The position numbers and the translations under genes are program-made. From assembly GCF_021130785.1 (NCBI RefSeq), contig NC_060211.1, positions 119,814,501 through 119,878,500 on the forward strand: DNA of 64,000 nucleotides, given 5' to 3'. The notes beneath the pieces are model-generated. The model was not told the origin of the DNA, searched no databases, and was given only the letters and a program-made list of their open reading frames with translations. Positions 12,656-24,570 of this stretch are shown piece by piece (the stretch's first letter is position 1; each line of letters begins with the position of its first letter). Origin of the DNA: Homalodisca vitripennis (taxonomy: Eukaryota > Arthropoda > Insecta > Hemiptera > Cicadellidae).

Positions 12656-13450
12656 TTGGCAGTATGTTTGTCAGTTCATTCCTTTCATGTCTTTGCAGAC
12701 ATTTACAGAACAAAATATTCAGAGGAATCTCTTGATCAGCAAGTCATGCATCAGAGTGACCTGGAGAAGATTGAGAATAGGTGTTGTAAAAGCTCCGTGG
12801 ATTTAAACACTAATAAATGTGTAGTAATCACCAATATCAGAGCTAGACTCAACCAATATTTTTATGACCTGCTGGTGTTACTCTTCGTAGGGTTGTCGGT
12901 GTTCGTGATCTTAGAGTATACTTACCCCTCTACCTTGGACTTACGTGAACACATATTAAATATTGCTATTAAGTTTGCAAGAGTTCTTGGGCTAACTACC
13001 TGTCGACATAATTTCTATATTTCATCATTTAAGACTATTTAAGTTGCAGTCGTCCGGCCTATCGTGGAATTTTCCGCTATGACCTGATTCCCTTACTGGA
13101 TAGGTCAAACATCTATCTATCTTGGATTCAGTTGAGAAGTAATTTCTCAAAATGGTGGCCTTCAGCTTCTTTCACTTGCAAAGCGAAGAACAATGATAGA
13201 AAAATAGGTTTTCCTATTTAAACTATTTAATGGCCTAATCGGCTGTCCAGAGATACTTCCTCATATATATCTTCATGTTCTTTGTAGGACTCGTTACCGT
13301 CAGCTGTTCTACAGCATTATTATCCGACTAACTACCACGACCGTATCACGGTTCAAATATTTCAGAGAACTGGTAATGACATCTCCACTGAAATTGAAGT
13401 TTTAATTCTTCCCTCGCTGAATTCAAGAGGGGGTTTTCGGCTATTTTGAA
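12656..13450 (+). pseudogene. LINE reverse transcriptase, C-terminal part
   Basis: The first frame (to 13042) reads HVFADIYR. This fits the F-A-D-D catalytic box of non-LTR reverse transcriptases with one Asp missing. It is followed by DLEKIENRCCKSS, LNTNKCVVIT and LREHILNIA, which match in order the conserved D-L-x-x-I-x-x-W-C, L-N-x-x-K-C and F-x-x-H-I blocks of Jockey/CR1-like enzymes. After a TAA at 13040 the same frame continues with VAVVRPIVEFSAM, the expected V-R-P-I-L-E-Y-A-S block, and then meets a TGA. Further C-terminal pieces, including a C-terminal TNYHDR and AEFKRGF-like region, appear in shifted frames to about 13440. The copy is inactive. Confidence 0.8.
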
Positions 13451-13626
13451 TTGTGAACTTTTAATATGTTTATATTGTATGTTGGATAGTCTTCTAGTAC
13501 ATTAATGTTTTTCTTTAATTTTATTATTGTTGTTTTAAACTGTAAATAACGCCTATTCAAGTCTTTGTCTGTTGTTATACTACTTTTGCTGTTAATTTAT
13601 TTGTGCAATTGTGTAGTGAATCTTAG

Positions 13627-13874
13627 ATACTGTTGGCGAGAGAAAAGAAGAGACCTGGCCCGTGCCAGCGCACATCTGTGTACTAGTGTGTTGCCGCCCG
13701 GTAATTTCAGGCGCTTCGCCCCACAGCCAACCCTGCGAATTGTTTATCCTAGCAATGGAACAGTGAAACAATAATGGAATTACGAAACAGGGCGCGGCAA
13801 CATACTAGTAGTAACGCCTGCAAATTTCAGATAGGCCAGAATCCAGGTCTCTTCTTTTCTCTCGCCATCAGTAT
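13627..13874. mobile_element. MITE-like palindromic element nested in the LINE 3' region
   Basis: A 32-base terminal inverted repeat (13627-13658 and 13843-13874) with one mismatch. It contains GGCGAGAGAAAAGAAGAGAC. A second, subterminal inverted repeat around ACTAGTGTGTTGCCGC (near 13682) pairs with GCGGCAACATACTAGT (near 13795). No transposase is present. The GC content is higher than in its surroundings. No convincing target-site duplication is visible. The open frame 13565-13774 runs across the left arm and is not considered a gene. Confidence 0.78.
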
Positions 13875-14050
13875 TTATATGTATATATAAGATCCTTCAT
13901 ATTTTTCATATTTAATGCCATTATTCGGTTATGATGGTTTTAATTATTAGTATAAATAGCTATGTATTAATTTCTGTTTACCTTTTTGTAATTTGCCTCA
14001 TTAAAATGTATGTATAAAGATGTATTGCTCTTGCATAAATAAATAATAAG

Positions 14051-16900
14051 GTGAACGGTTTATTTACTTCTCATACAAGGGTGATATGCTTACAGCTTAT
14101 TAATAAGATGGTATAACTTTGCCTCTAATCTTTGAACCGTTCTTATTCATCAAAGTTGAATTGAAGTTGTTCCTTTAAATTCTGTTTAATCCAATCAGTT
14201 CTTAAATAGTCAAACAATGAAAGGATTAAATAACTCAATAATCTCCATCTTAATTAAAATTTCCAATTAAACTTTGTTTTATGAAATCCATAAAGCGCTG
14301 GGACTATTGATACAGAATGAATGAAAGGACATTGTGTGCACATGTAACTAATACGTCTTAAATACCTCCATTATGTTCTGGTACATGAATAGTACAATTA
14401 TGAAAGGAATAAAATAATTTTACAGTAAATTTACATCGCTTAAGAAGTTTTTCGCAAACCTTTAAAAAAGAAAATAAACAAATGATATAAAATAATGCTA
14501 AGTTTCTATATCTGCAAACTTATTTCTTCCTCATGTGAATGACTAACCTTATAACTACAATCTAGGTCAAATATAAACAAACTCGTTCCAGATAGTTACA
14601 AGACACGTTAGGAATCACAACAACCATATTGTGTGTCAACTTCTTGCACTTAATAAAAACATAACACAACACCAATTCTTAAAGCTGAATTACTGAATAA
14701 AGGTCACAATATATCTGCACCCACTGACGAACCACATACAACTTACCAGAGGGAAATAGTAAATGGCGATCGTTACTACATATACAAGATTACGGCCAGC
14801 AAAAGGAGGAAACGGGAATGGGCTTTTGTATTATGGGTTCATTCTAGATTAACTCCTTAAAAACCGTACTTTGTCACAACATCAACATGTTTATTACAGA
14901 TTAGTAATGTTTTAATACCTTAGGTTTGTTTGATATTTAATTTATCAGAATATCCAACCAATTCGGCTGAATTTCAATTGACTTTTGATGATCGGTTGGT
15001 CTTCAAATTTAATGTGAGAAAGAGCGAGCTCTAGTTTCACCGATTCGTCCGAGTGAATTATGTTATTATGTTGCAAATGTTAATATAATAAAATAATCGA
15101 CAACATTTACTGAATGAGAATAGTTTGGACACTTAAGATTTGCCATTTAATAATATTTTTACTAATTGAATAGACATCTAGTTAAATTGTTTACCTACTA
15201 TAAAAATAATATACCCAAAATATTTAATTAGTACATGGTTTATATGAACGCATTGGATGAATTAATTAAAGAATGTTTATCACAGCTCGAAGGTAGGAGA
15301 GGAACATAACTAAAAACGTGTGGTAAATACATTAAGAAAACAGGCAATATACTTTTGATAACCTCATGTTGGTGTTAACTTGATTTAGCTATACTTTTAA
15401 AATTAATACCAGAGTTGAAGGAATATTCACCTCGTGTTCTATTATACCAGTTTAAACTTTACAAAGTGATTGGAATATAATTGCATGCACTATTTTATCG
15501 AATTCACTGGACCAGGTTTTAAGTACTTCATTTCGTTTGCAAAATAATATGTGCTATTTTATGAGGCGCATAATTTATCTATGGAAAAAACTGAGCGCAC
15601 TTTAATAGGTACTAATCAATGTTTATGTGTTTTTTTAATACCAAGCAGTTTCATATTTAACTTTGGAAGCGTTGATTCATCTTTTCTGTAAGTCTTTTAA
15701 TTTATCGTTAAATTGCACCACTAATAGAGTACACTTTTTATATAAATTTACGTTTAGTATTATAGTAATATATAAAGTCTCCGAACATTTTGCTATGGAA
15801 AAATACACCCTTTTTGCTTTTTTTCACAGTAAACTCAAACTAATAAAATAAAATAAACTTAATAAAACGGAAATATTCACTATCAAGGAATAAAAGATTA
15901 CATGATTTACACGACGTATAATTACCCACGTAACACGATAATAGAAAAAGTCAACCGACAACATGTAATAGCATCTAGCTTTGACATTACTTTGGCATGG
16001 TAGCTTAAGTATGTTCAAATTGTTAGTTTCTTGGTTCCGTCTTAAAGCGTTGTTCCTTAACCTTTTAAAGTATGGTCCTAAACCAGACTTTATAAGAGCT
16101 TTATGCTGTGGCTTTATAAAGGGCGAGGGAATCCCTCATAAAATTCTTCCCATACACTATGGCCACAACGCTATCTTTGTCACATGTTCAATAATACACC
16201 GAACAAGTGGCTTCAGAGACTATTAAGCCGAGAAGAGTAAAACTGAAACATTTTATAAAGAAGGAATATCTATGGGATGGCAAAGAATTCTTAATTGTAC
16301 TTGTGTTCACAACAATGAGCATTAAAATTCGTATAAATATAATTCGTTGGAAAAATACACAAACTATTTACAATATTTATAGAACATTGTTGCAGTAGGA
16401 TTCGTATTCATCACACTATTACATATAACTTTCACCAATCACAGCACTATAGCAAGCTAATTATTACACTAATATCCATAACACAATAACTATTAAGTAT
16501 ATTCGTGCTATTATTAAGGTCATGACACTCTTTATTTTCATCTGCAAACAGATCCTTCACCAAGATACAATGAAAGGTGGTACAACTGATATCAATGTGC
16601 CTTTATATGTACCTACATCTGTGATACATTATTTAGATTTTGAGTTACATGCTATCTAGGTAAATATTGGGTACATAATAGAAATATAGTAGGAGATTTT
16701 CTAAATGTTCGACAATATAATAAAGATTATGATATATATTATAATACAATATACAATATACATAATCAACAATAATAAACTATATAATACAATAATGGTT
16801 CAATGATGTTTAATGTAGTATTAGCTAGAGCATATTATCTACTTTTGATAATAATTTATTGGGCTTTAAAAATTAAGACATATGCATTTGACATGATAAA
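14051..16900. other. AT-rich non-coding stretch
   Basis: No gene recognised. Short open frames at 15663-15851, 15981-16226 and 16207-16398 have no recognisable domain. A slightly more GC-rich patch at 15990-16240 could be an old repeat fragment, but nothing in it could be named. Confidence 0.4.
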
Positions 16901-16904
16901 AAGA

Positions 16905-17113
16905 GTTCGGGCATTTTCCCCGTTATAGTTACAAAAGACATAAAACAACGTTTCGTTCGGTTATGCTTGAACTTTTTTATATCTGTTATTTTCTTCGTTC
17001 TGTGTATTTTCACTTGTACAAAAAACTCCCTCGCCTGAAAAAGAGGATAGATGCCAATTCTCGAAACGTTATATTATGTGTTTCGTAACCATAACGATGA
17101 CAAATGTCCGAAC
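16905..17113. repeat. Inverted repeat with about 51-base arms
   Basis: The arm at 16905-16955 begins GTTCGGGCATTTT and ends AACGTTTCG. The arm at 17062-17113 is its diverged reverse complement, starting CGAAACGTT and ending AATGTCCGAAC. Between the arms, directly before the right one, is CTGAAAAAGAG-CTCGAAACG. The same phrase recurs at 45041-45070 in the form CTGAAGAAGAG-CTCGAAACG. The structure suggests the end of a repetitive element family, possibly Penelope-like. Confidence 0.6.
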
Positions 17114-17174
17114 TCCTGTTATTCTGGCAAACCGTTTATCGTGATTAATAAACTTTAGAGCATTTGGGTCAATT

Positions 17175-17286
<112 letters not shown>

Positions 17287-18570
17287 TAAATACATACACA
17301 AAGTGCTGCGAATTTTAATACACTTCTTGTACATAAAATGTATTACCGGTAGGTATGGCATTTTTTACTTCCACTGATGTAATACTTTGTGGTGCAACAT
17401 TATTTATTAAGGAATATTGTTATTTTTTTAAGCACAATATCTTTATTGTAACCTTTATTGTAACAATAATCCAAGAGTGGTCTTGCTGTACTAGCGTCTT
17501 CATTTCAGTCCTATAAGATCAATGTTAAACCTAAAATATTTTATCGTGTTGCAACTGTGTGTGTGTTAATGACGTCTCGTTTAGATAATAATGAATATAA
17601 ACACGAAAAATATATATAACTTTTCAATATAATTATTACTCAATCAGAACATAATTTTTATAATTGACGTTAAAGTACTCAAGATTACTGAAATGTACTA
17701 GGATAACTCAAAAGTGTTTGGATAAGGCATATGTAAAAAACTGTACACAATCCTAAGACAGGTTTGAACTTCATTATTGTTTTTCTGTTTAAGACAATTT
17801 ATGTCGGAATTCATGAATTCTACAGGGATCAGATTTAAGCCAGATTAATTTTTACTTAATGTAAATGAAATTTGTGTCAATTGTTCATCCTAGTTACGTA
17901 GAAACCATATTATGATTATTATTATTCCTAGGTAAAGAAATTTCTTTTCTAGTGAGTAAAACCTTATTTGTAGGTAATAATAAAGATTTAATATAAATAT
18001 AAATGAGAACACTTAAATTCATTATAACGTTTTTAAGTACGCGATTGTGGTCACTAATGACCATGGCATTCATGTTATTTTTATTCTTTCTCGACTTAAT
18101 CATTTTGAAACCACACATAATAAAACCATACTGCCCCTTAAATGCATTAGTCTCCTTAAATTGCATTCCTTTTAATGGTGGAGATTCTGATTCAATACGA
18201 TATGAGGCACTCGAGCATTTTTCCAGCAAACAGCCAATAATTAAAAACTGATTTTGAATACAATTTAGCCAAAAGTTTACCGTGTCATCTAGGCTACATT
18301 CGATAAAGAATAGATGTGTATCCTCTTTATATATGATTTTTTTTCTTTTTGTGGCCCGAACCTTAACACATGTTCAATATTAATCTCTGCAGCCAATACA
18401 GTGCCACCGTGATTTTCCAAGTTCATTATTCACCTATCCTCGTCAATCTGAGAAATTTGCTTTTTCAGCATTGGAATTTTCTTGGTCCTTTTCCCTTAAC
18501 TAGCTTATTTATTTTATAAAGGACATGTTGTATTAGCTAAGGCCTTTTACCTCCTACGGCGACTCATCAT

Positions 18571-18648
18571 AATTTTTTTCGTATCACTGAATTTGGAAAT
18601 ATCCTGTTTCCTTCACAATCCTGCTATTGTCAAAAACAAACATCAAAC
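18571..18648 (+). repeat. Copy of the CACTGAA-TCCTGTTTCCTTC repeat
   Basis: The order CACTGAA, GGAAATATCCTGTTTCCTTC, then CAATCCTGCTATTGTCAAAAA is shared, with substitutions, by 45097-45172. A weaker match lies after the inverted repeat at 17090-17120. Three copies in one window suggest a dispersed family. Confidence 0.5.
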
Positions 18649-19235
18649 AAAAAATAATTATTTCGAAATAAATTCTTATACTTTTTAAAACTGTTCAAAA
18701 TATTTTCCATGCCAAGAAAAAAGTTTACTAACATAGATTTTTATATGTCTAGAATACTAAACTGAAAATCATATTAGATTAAAACACGCATATCCTTAGC
18801 ATATTCTACCGTGTTCCAGCATTCACAGGGCAAGTATCAATATGATAGTCAAAGCTGTGCAGCTCTTTCAAGTAGCATGGTCATCACTTGTTGAAATTAC
18901 CTTTGCACAATCGCCGCAAAATCGCTAAAGGACACATCTTAATTCTTGAGACTTAAAGTTAAAATGAATTCAACCAAATATCAATGTAAATGTACGAAGC
19001 TAAAGGAGTTAAATAGGTAGGTACTTTATTAGGTTAACTTCTCTTCACAGCCACATTCAATCATCGGTTATAGATTATTTAGAAAAGCAGCATTACTGCG
19101 TTATTTTATTGAAGTGTATATGATTGGCATTTGGAATTAAAATTTTCATTATAGATTTAACGCAAGTGACGATTACATAATTAAAAAAAAAAAATTATGT
19201 TTGCCTGTAAAGTCGGTTTTACGGGCGAAGATTTT

Positions 19236-20011
19236 ACGTGACAACGTCTTTTTCTCGGTATAATATTTATTGATATGAATATTATTAAATTGCACAATAG
19301 GAACAAGGAATTGAATGAAAATAAGAATTGCACAAATTTTAACTATAGAAATATATTTTGTTTACTAAAACATTGTACATAATTTGAAATTAATAAAAAT
19401 TTTTTATTGTAAATGGTAAAGTTGAATAAAACATTTACTAAAATTGGAATTTGAAATTCTTGCTAAACACAGTTAAATTCTAACTCCGCGCGTGGTGATT
19501 GGTCGGTTTAGTTCGTTTGTTTGGTCGCACTGTTATGACAGGTTAAGAGGTTATAATTTGTTATTTTAAATGTTTTGACTAGCAATACGCGCTGTTTCTT
19601 CTCAATCGACTGAATTACGATTGATTGCAGAGTGATTTTAAACTAATAATTTACTTAACACTATCAAACATTTGTCAATAGTATGACATAACCTATAAAC
19701 TCAGTTTCTCAACTTTTGTGTCAATCTAACAATTAATCAATCAATCATAGTTTACGATAATGAAATATCAGTGTACAATTATTTACCTTTATTGTTGTAG
19801 TTGTTGTAAATGACGAATCTAAGCACTCCACATTTTCACGAATAAACATAGTTATCTGCTTTATCCCGTGCGGCGGACCCACAGTTATCTGCTTTATCCC
19901 GTGCGGATCCCTTGCGGCGGACCCACTGGACGGCATCGTAACGTTAACCGGGCGTTACACTTTTTCATTGAGTGACTCCGAGCCGCAACCTAATTTAAGA
20001 CGTTGTCACGT
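19236..20011. mobile_element. Candidate non-autonomous DNA element bounded by a 15-bp inverted repeat
   Basis: ACGTGACAACGTCTT at 19236-19250 is perfectly mirrored by AAGACGTTGTCACGT at 19997-20011. The same motif occurs again at 23061-23075 in the orientation of the right end. Upstream of the left copy is GTCGGTTTTACGGGCGAAG. The interior holds no transposase, but has GC-rich parts around 19490-19540 and 19850-19980, including a tandem duplication. Target duplications were not identified, so the true boundaries may lie outside the repeats. Confidence 0.55.
19850..19926. repeat. Tandem duplication of a 33-base unit
   Basis: The unit 19850-19882 (starting AGTTATCTGCTTTATCCCGT) is repeated at 19883-19926. 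The second copy carries an 11-base insertion (ATCCCTTGCGG) before CGGACCCAC. Confidence 0.85.
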
Positions 20012-20040
20012 CAAAAATATTATCTTGAAGTTATTTAATT

Positions 20041-20067
20041 ATCTATATCTATCTATATATATATATA
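20041..20067. repeat. (TA)n/(TATC)n tract at transposon insertion point
   Basis: ATCTATATCTATCTATATAT and further AT repeats lead directly to the TA dinucleotide at 20066-20067 that abuts the second DD41D transposon. Confidence 0.85.
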
Positions 20068-20520
20068 CAGGGTGTATATTATGTCTGGAAACACCCAAAA
20101 TATATCCTTTAATAATTTAAATATAAATTTGAAAACCTCTTACAATCGTGATAGAGATTGGGCATCTACTTTTTGGAACAATGTTTTGTTATGTCACACC
20201 AACGGGGGACGTCCTGCCGAGGTATCGTGAATATTCTTAATGGAAGCCTATACCTTGTGATACATAATTTTAAAGGTAATAGCTTACTGAATTGAATGCC
20301 ACAAACCGCATCTCAAAGGAATTATTCTATCAGAAAATAGAGCATTTTTAGTATTGAAAATTTACTGATGTTCAACAATGTAATTTTAACATGGTTCTTG
20401 CCACAAAATGTGTTACACTAATTTTTTTAGCATTTTTTAAATGTTCAATTAAAATAAAATAAACAATTTATTTTTAAGCTGGTTTTCATTAGTACAAATT
20501 TACCAGTTTTTATTACAATG
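20068..20520 (+). repeat. Left long terminal inverted repeat
   Basis: It aligns by eye over its whole length with the reverse complement of 21993-22455. Shared landmarks are AACGGGGGACGTCCTGCCGA (20203-20222), GGTTCTTGCCACAAAATGTG and AAGCTGGTT. Some differences are single bases, for example an extra A at right-arm positions corresponding to GTTTTGTTATG. Confidence 0.9.
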
Positions 20521-20823
20521 AATAAAACTTATGAGTCACTTTCTCTGATTACTTATGAATCTGTACTTGGTGTTTTCCAGTCAGCAGGAAGGTTTAAAGA
20601 GACAAAGGTCACTAGCCTATGAGAAACATTATTGTGTTATTAATCATCTGGTCTACAGGTTTCAGTTTGTTGAGCATGGAGCTTTCACTAGACAGGTCTA
20701 AGCTTGGGAATTACAAATGGACAAAGGTCATATCATTCCTGTCGAGTTAATCAGTGTCTCTGAAGCATTGCTGTCAACAAGTTATTCTAATTACAGTAGT
20801 TCAGTTTTTTATTTGGCATTTTA

Positions 20824-21925
20824 ATGGAATTGTCTGAAAGAGAACGAATTACTCTGTTGATGATGCGAGGATATGGCGATCGTCAAAGATCTTATCGGGA
20901 AGTTTGTATTTGTTTAATGACACTTTCCCAGAAAGGAATCCCATAAGTGTTTCAAACAATATCAAAAACTATTGAGCGTTTTGAAATGACAGGGAGTGTA
21001 CGTAATCGGCCAAAGTCGGGTAGGATACAATCTGCAACAGATGAAGAACATGCACTAGATGTTTTGCAAACATTTATTGAAGACCCACATACATCGCTCA
21101 GAAAAGCTGCACAGCAACATGATTATGCACCCTATGTCTGTGAGTAAGATTTTGAAAATTAATAAATACAAACCATTTAAAGTTCATTTAGTCCAACAGT
21201 TAAGTGAGGATGATTACGACAGAAGAGTTGAGTTTTGTGAACTTGTGATGCGCAAATGTGATGACAATAGAGATTTTCTGACCAACATACTATTTTCTGA
21301 TGAGGCAACTTTTTTCCTAAATGGCAATGTTAACAGGCACAATTGCCATTACTGGGCTAGTGAAAACCCACATTGGATTACTGAGTCCCATTCACAGCAA
21401 CCACAAAAACTGAACGTATGGTGTGGAATTTTAGGTAACAAAATTGTTGGACCCTTTTTCATCAATGGGAATTTAAATGCCGAACTTTACTACAATATGC
21501 TCCAAAATGAAATAATCCCAGCTATTCAAATTGCATCAGGAGAATACTTTGATAATGTATGGTTTCAGCAGGATGGTGCTCCACCCCATTATGGAGACAG
21601 GTAAGAGAGTATTTGGATTTAAGGTTTCCTCATAAATGGATTGGCGAAGAGGAGAAATCGAATGGCCTCCAAGATCTCCGGATTTGTCACCAATCGATTA
21701 TTTCCTATGGGGGTCCATTTAAAATCCAATGTTTATAGAAGAAAGCCTCATAATTTGGAAGACCTAAGAAACAGGATTATAAAGGATATTGCTTTGATAA
21801 CTGAAGAAATGTTAGGCAACTTCTGTCGAATCATTTTACACAAGATTGGCTCATTGTCAAACCGTAGAAGGAACACAGTTCGAACAATTGCTTTGACACC
21901 AAATGCAGGTAAACGTTTGTTGTAA
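20824..21925 (+). pseudogene. DD41D transposase, multiply frameshifted
   Basis: The likely start is ATG 20824 (MELSERERITLL), followed by a helix-turn-helix-like region. The first frame ends at TAA 20944. The frame continues from 20947 (ERFEMTGSVRNRPKSGR, the GRPR-like linker) and then from about 21140 with a different phase. The first catalytic Asp is in ILFSDEATFFL (near 21300) and the second in WFQQDGAPPHY (near 21575). The third is in SPDLSPIDYF (near 21695), which lies in another phase because of indels around 21602 and 21648. Counting through the breaks gives 40-42 residues between the second and third Asp, consistent with DD41D. The last block is 21641-21925. The copy is inactive as read. 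Confidence 0.87.
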
Positions 21926-21992
21926 GACTTTTCTAACAGCATACATTATTTTTTATTTGTAATAAGAAATCAATAACATAAGTATTTCCATA

Positions 21993-22455
21993 ATTGTACT
22001 GTAATAAAAAACTGGCAAATTTGTGCTAATAGAACCAGCTTAAAATGAAATTTTTGTTTTATTTTAATTGAACATTTAAAAAAATGCTAAAAAATTAGTT
22101 GTAACACATTTTGTGGCAAGAACCATGTTTAAAATTACATTGTTGAACATCAGTAAATTTTCAATACTAAAAATGCTCTATTTTCTGATAGAATAATTCC
22201 TTTGAGATGCGGTTTGTGGCATTCAAATTCAGTAAGCTATTACCTTTAAAATTATGTATCACAAGGTATAGGCTTCCATTAAGAATTATTCACGATACCC
22301 TCGGCAGGACGTCCCCCGTTGGTGTGACATAACAAAAACATTGTTCCAAAAAGTAGATGGCCCAACTCTCTATCACGATTGTAAGAGGTTTCAAATTTTA
22401 TATTTAAATTATTAAAGGATATATTTGGGTGTTTCCAGACATAATATACACCCTG
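21993..22455 (-). repeat. Right long terminal inverted repeat
   Basis: The reverse-complement partner of 20068-20520. It ends in ACACCCTG next to TA at 22456. The open frame 22279-22521 on the minus strand lies within this repeat and the adjoining (TA)n, and is not a gene. Confidence 0.9.

Positions 22456-22507
<52 letters not shown>
22456..22507. repeat. (TA)n microsatellite
   Basis: Alternating TA of about 50 bases directly adjoining the transposon's right end. Confidence 0.95.
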
Positions 22508-22511
<4 letters not shown>

Positions 22512-24440
22512 TTCGTAGCATATATGGGCTAATTTGTCCTAAGGAGAAATTCTAGCCTTATTCACTGTCAGTGATTTTTTTTTTAAATCCTTCAATACAA
22601 GAGGTAGGGATATGATAGTAGTTTACAAGCTCTCAAAAATGCACGACAATTTTTTTCTGCTAAGATTGCCACAGCCAAAATGCATAGCCTGGTTGATGAT
22701 TGCCAACACCATATCAATGCTATCATACAGTTCTAATAATTATTGAATCATTGGCGGCATGCTTTTAACATTAAATATGGAAAATATTCCTAACTTAACT
22801 AAAAACAGGTCTGCTAACTGGCCTTGCTGGGGGTTAATGTAAAATTTCTATATTTTTAGCTGAATGTGTTACTAAATCATGTGATATTAATTTTACTAAG
22901 TTTGTAAAAAAATGTATGTATTCTTCTATTTTCTCTTTTCCATCAGTGATACCCACAGACACACACACGGTAACACGATATCTCTCAGCCAATGTTATAT
23001 GTAATAACATCGAACTCGACATTATCTTTACTGCAAGCAAATGTACGCTGGTCGGAATTTAAGACGTTGTCACGTCGAAAAGACTTGAAAATGTTGTAAT
23101 TGGAAGTAAATGTTTCTAGTAAGATCCATTATGAAGGAGGAATTTCAATTTATATGAATAGGTTTAGAAAGTTAAATGAATAATACCAATATTGATATGT
23201 GACCGGCACCCTCAGTTAAAGAACATTTCATTAAGAAAATGTTTTCCATGAACATTTTTGATATCTACAACTATTGTTCACAAAATAATACATAAAGCTG
23301 TGTTACTAAAATATGTAATCCTCTGCAGAACGTTCAGACACTTGAAAAGTTATAGCTTGAAAATGTTGAGTGTCAATCCCACAGGAGAGTAAAGACAATG
23401 ATATTGCTGAATAAACAAACCATCTCCGACTCATTTACTGTCCCTTCTTATAAATATCCTTGATGTTCTGTTACAACGATGAATCATTAAATTGATTACT
23501 TTAACTTTTATAATAGCTGTATAATTTTTGCAATGTTTCCCGTTAAGAATTTTATTTATTTATAATAACACTCCTCGCTATCATAACTAGTTTCTGTTGG
23601 AAGTATACTCTAAACGAGAGAAAATATAGAGCCGGTGTGATGGATTTTGGCTCCTGTAAGACATCCGTGTCTCATTGGTGGGCTGATATCGCGCGACGTC
23701 TTTCCGTCCGTCGCCCCTTAAAAGTTCGACCCGGCTGTCGGAGTCGTTTTGAGCTCCCAGAACGAAGTAAAATTGAATGTCTAATTAATTCTTTTCATGC
23801 TTGTAGCACTTTAATACAATTTCCATATATTACATATGAAACATATTTGCTTGTATTTTAAAAATAAACAAAGTAAAAAATTACGTTTAATTACTTTTGG
23901 CCTTGTAATCAAGTTTGTTTTATATTACAAGCTTAAAAGTACTCTAGACTTCAAGTCAGTGTGGGAAGCTTCACTTTCGCCCCACAACGGAAAATATACT
24001 GGATCGAACCGTGATGTTGGTTAACAAACTTGTTTTTACTATTTTCAATTTTGATATTCATGAAGTGGAAAACCCATATCAATACAAACTTAGAATCTCA
24101 AAGTTAACTTAAGTGAAACAGATTATTTATACAAACAAACCCATAAAAAGAAAAGAAATTACTTTTCGCCAAACAATTTGAGGGTCTGTATTTATATAAA
24201 ATAATTATAATAATTTATATAATAATTTAATATAAAATACATTTTTATTTCTTCCACAATATTAAATTATTTAAAAGCACTTTTACTGGTTAAGATATCA
24301 TCAGTCTGTAAGGCAGCATGGACTGATGTTGCCTTAACCGGCGAAAGCACTTTTAAAATAAATTTAAAATGTGGATAAAATAAACATGTCTTTTATATTA
24401 AAACCTGATGACTTCCATCAAACATACAAAGCAGAAGTCT
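22508..24440. other. Non-coding stretch with one GC-rich patch
   Basis: No gene recognised. 23061-23075 is a third copy of AAGACGTTGTCACGT (see 19236-20011). A GC-rich patch at 23630-23775 contains CGCGCGACGTCTTTCCGTCC and GTTCGACCCGGCTGTCGGAG. It resembles a repeat fragment, but no tRNA fold or family could be assigned. Confidence 0.4.
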
Positions 24441-24570
24441 GTAGTCATACCACCCTTCAACATTGAGTCACATCCAAGATTGAGACAGCTTGTAGACTGA
24501 TAATTTTGAAGTAGCTAACTCTGCAGAGTACATAAAATCTAAATTAAATAAAGATGTATGTTTGATATGT

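Larger units (their letters stand above)
12640..14050 (+). mobile_element. 5'-truncated Jockey/CR1-like LINE, interrupted by a MITE
   Basis: The 3' part of a non-LTR retrotransposon. It starts near the catalytic box of a reverse transcriptase (12656 onward), runs through the thumb and C-terminal region to about 13450, and continues into a 3' untranslated region. That ends with an AATAAATAAT-type tail after TTGCTCTTGCATAAATAAAT near 14025-14049. A 248-bp inverted-repeat element (13627-13874) lies within the 3' region. 5' truncation is normal for target-primed retrotransposition. Confidence 0.78.
20068..22455 (+). mobile_element. DD41D-type mariner-like transposon with long terminal inverted repeats
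   Basis: The element starts CAGGGTGTATATTATGTCTG and ends with the reverse complement, giving 2,388 bp. It is flanked on both sides by TA (20066-20067 and 22456-22457). The terminal inverted repeats run about 455 bases (20068-20520 and 21993-22455), far longer than the roughly 30 bases usual in mariner elements. Substitutions and small indels separate the two arms. One broken transposase gene (20824-21925) lies between the arms. Both flanks are (TA)n tracts, so it inserted into a microsatellite or expanded one at its target. Confidence 0.9.

Noticed and set aside
23630..23775. GC-rich patch with GTTCGACCC resembling a tRNA T-arm
   Set aside because: No A box at proper distance and no cloverleaf could be drawn.
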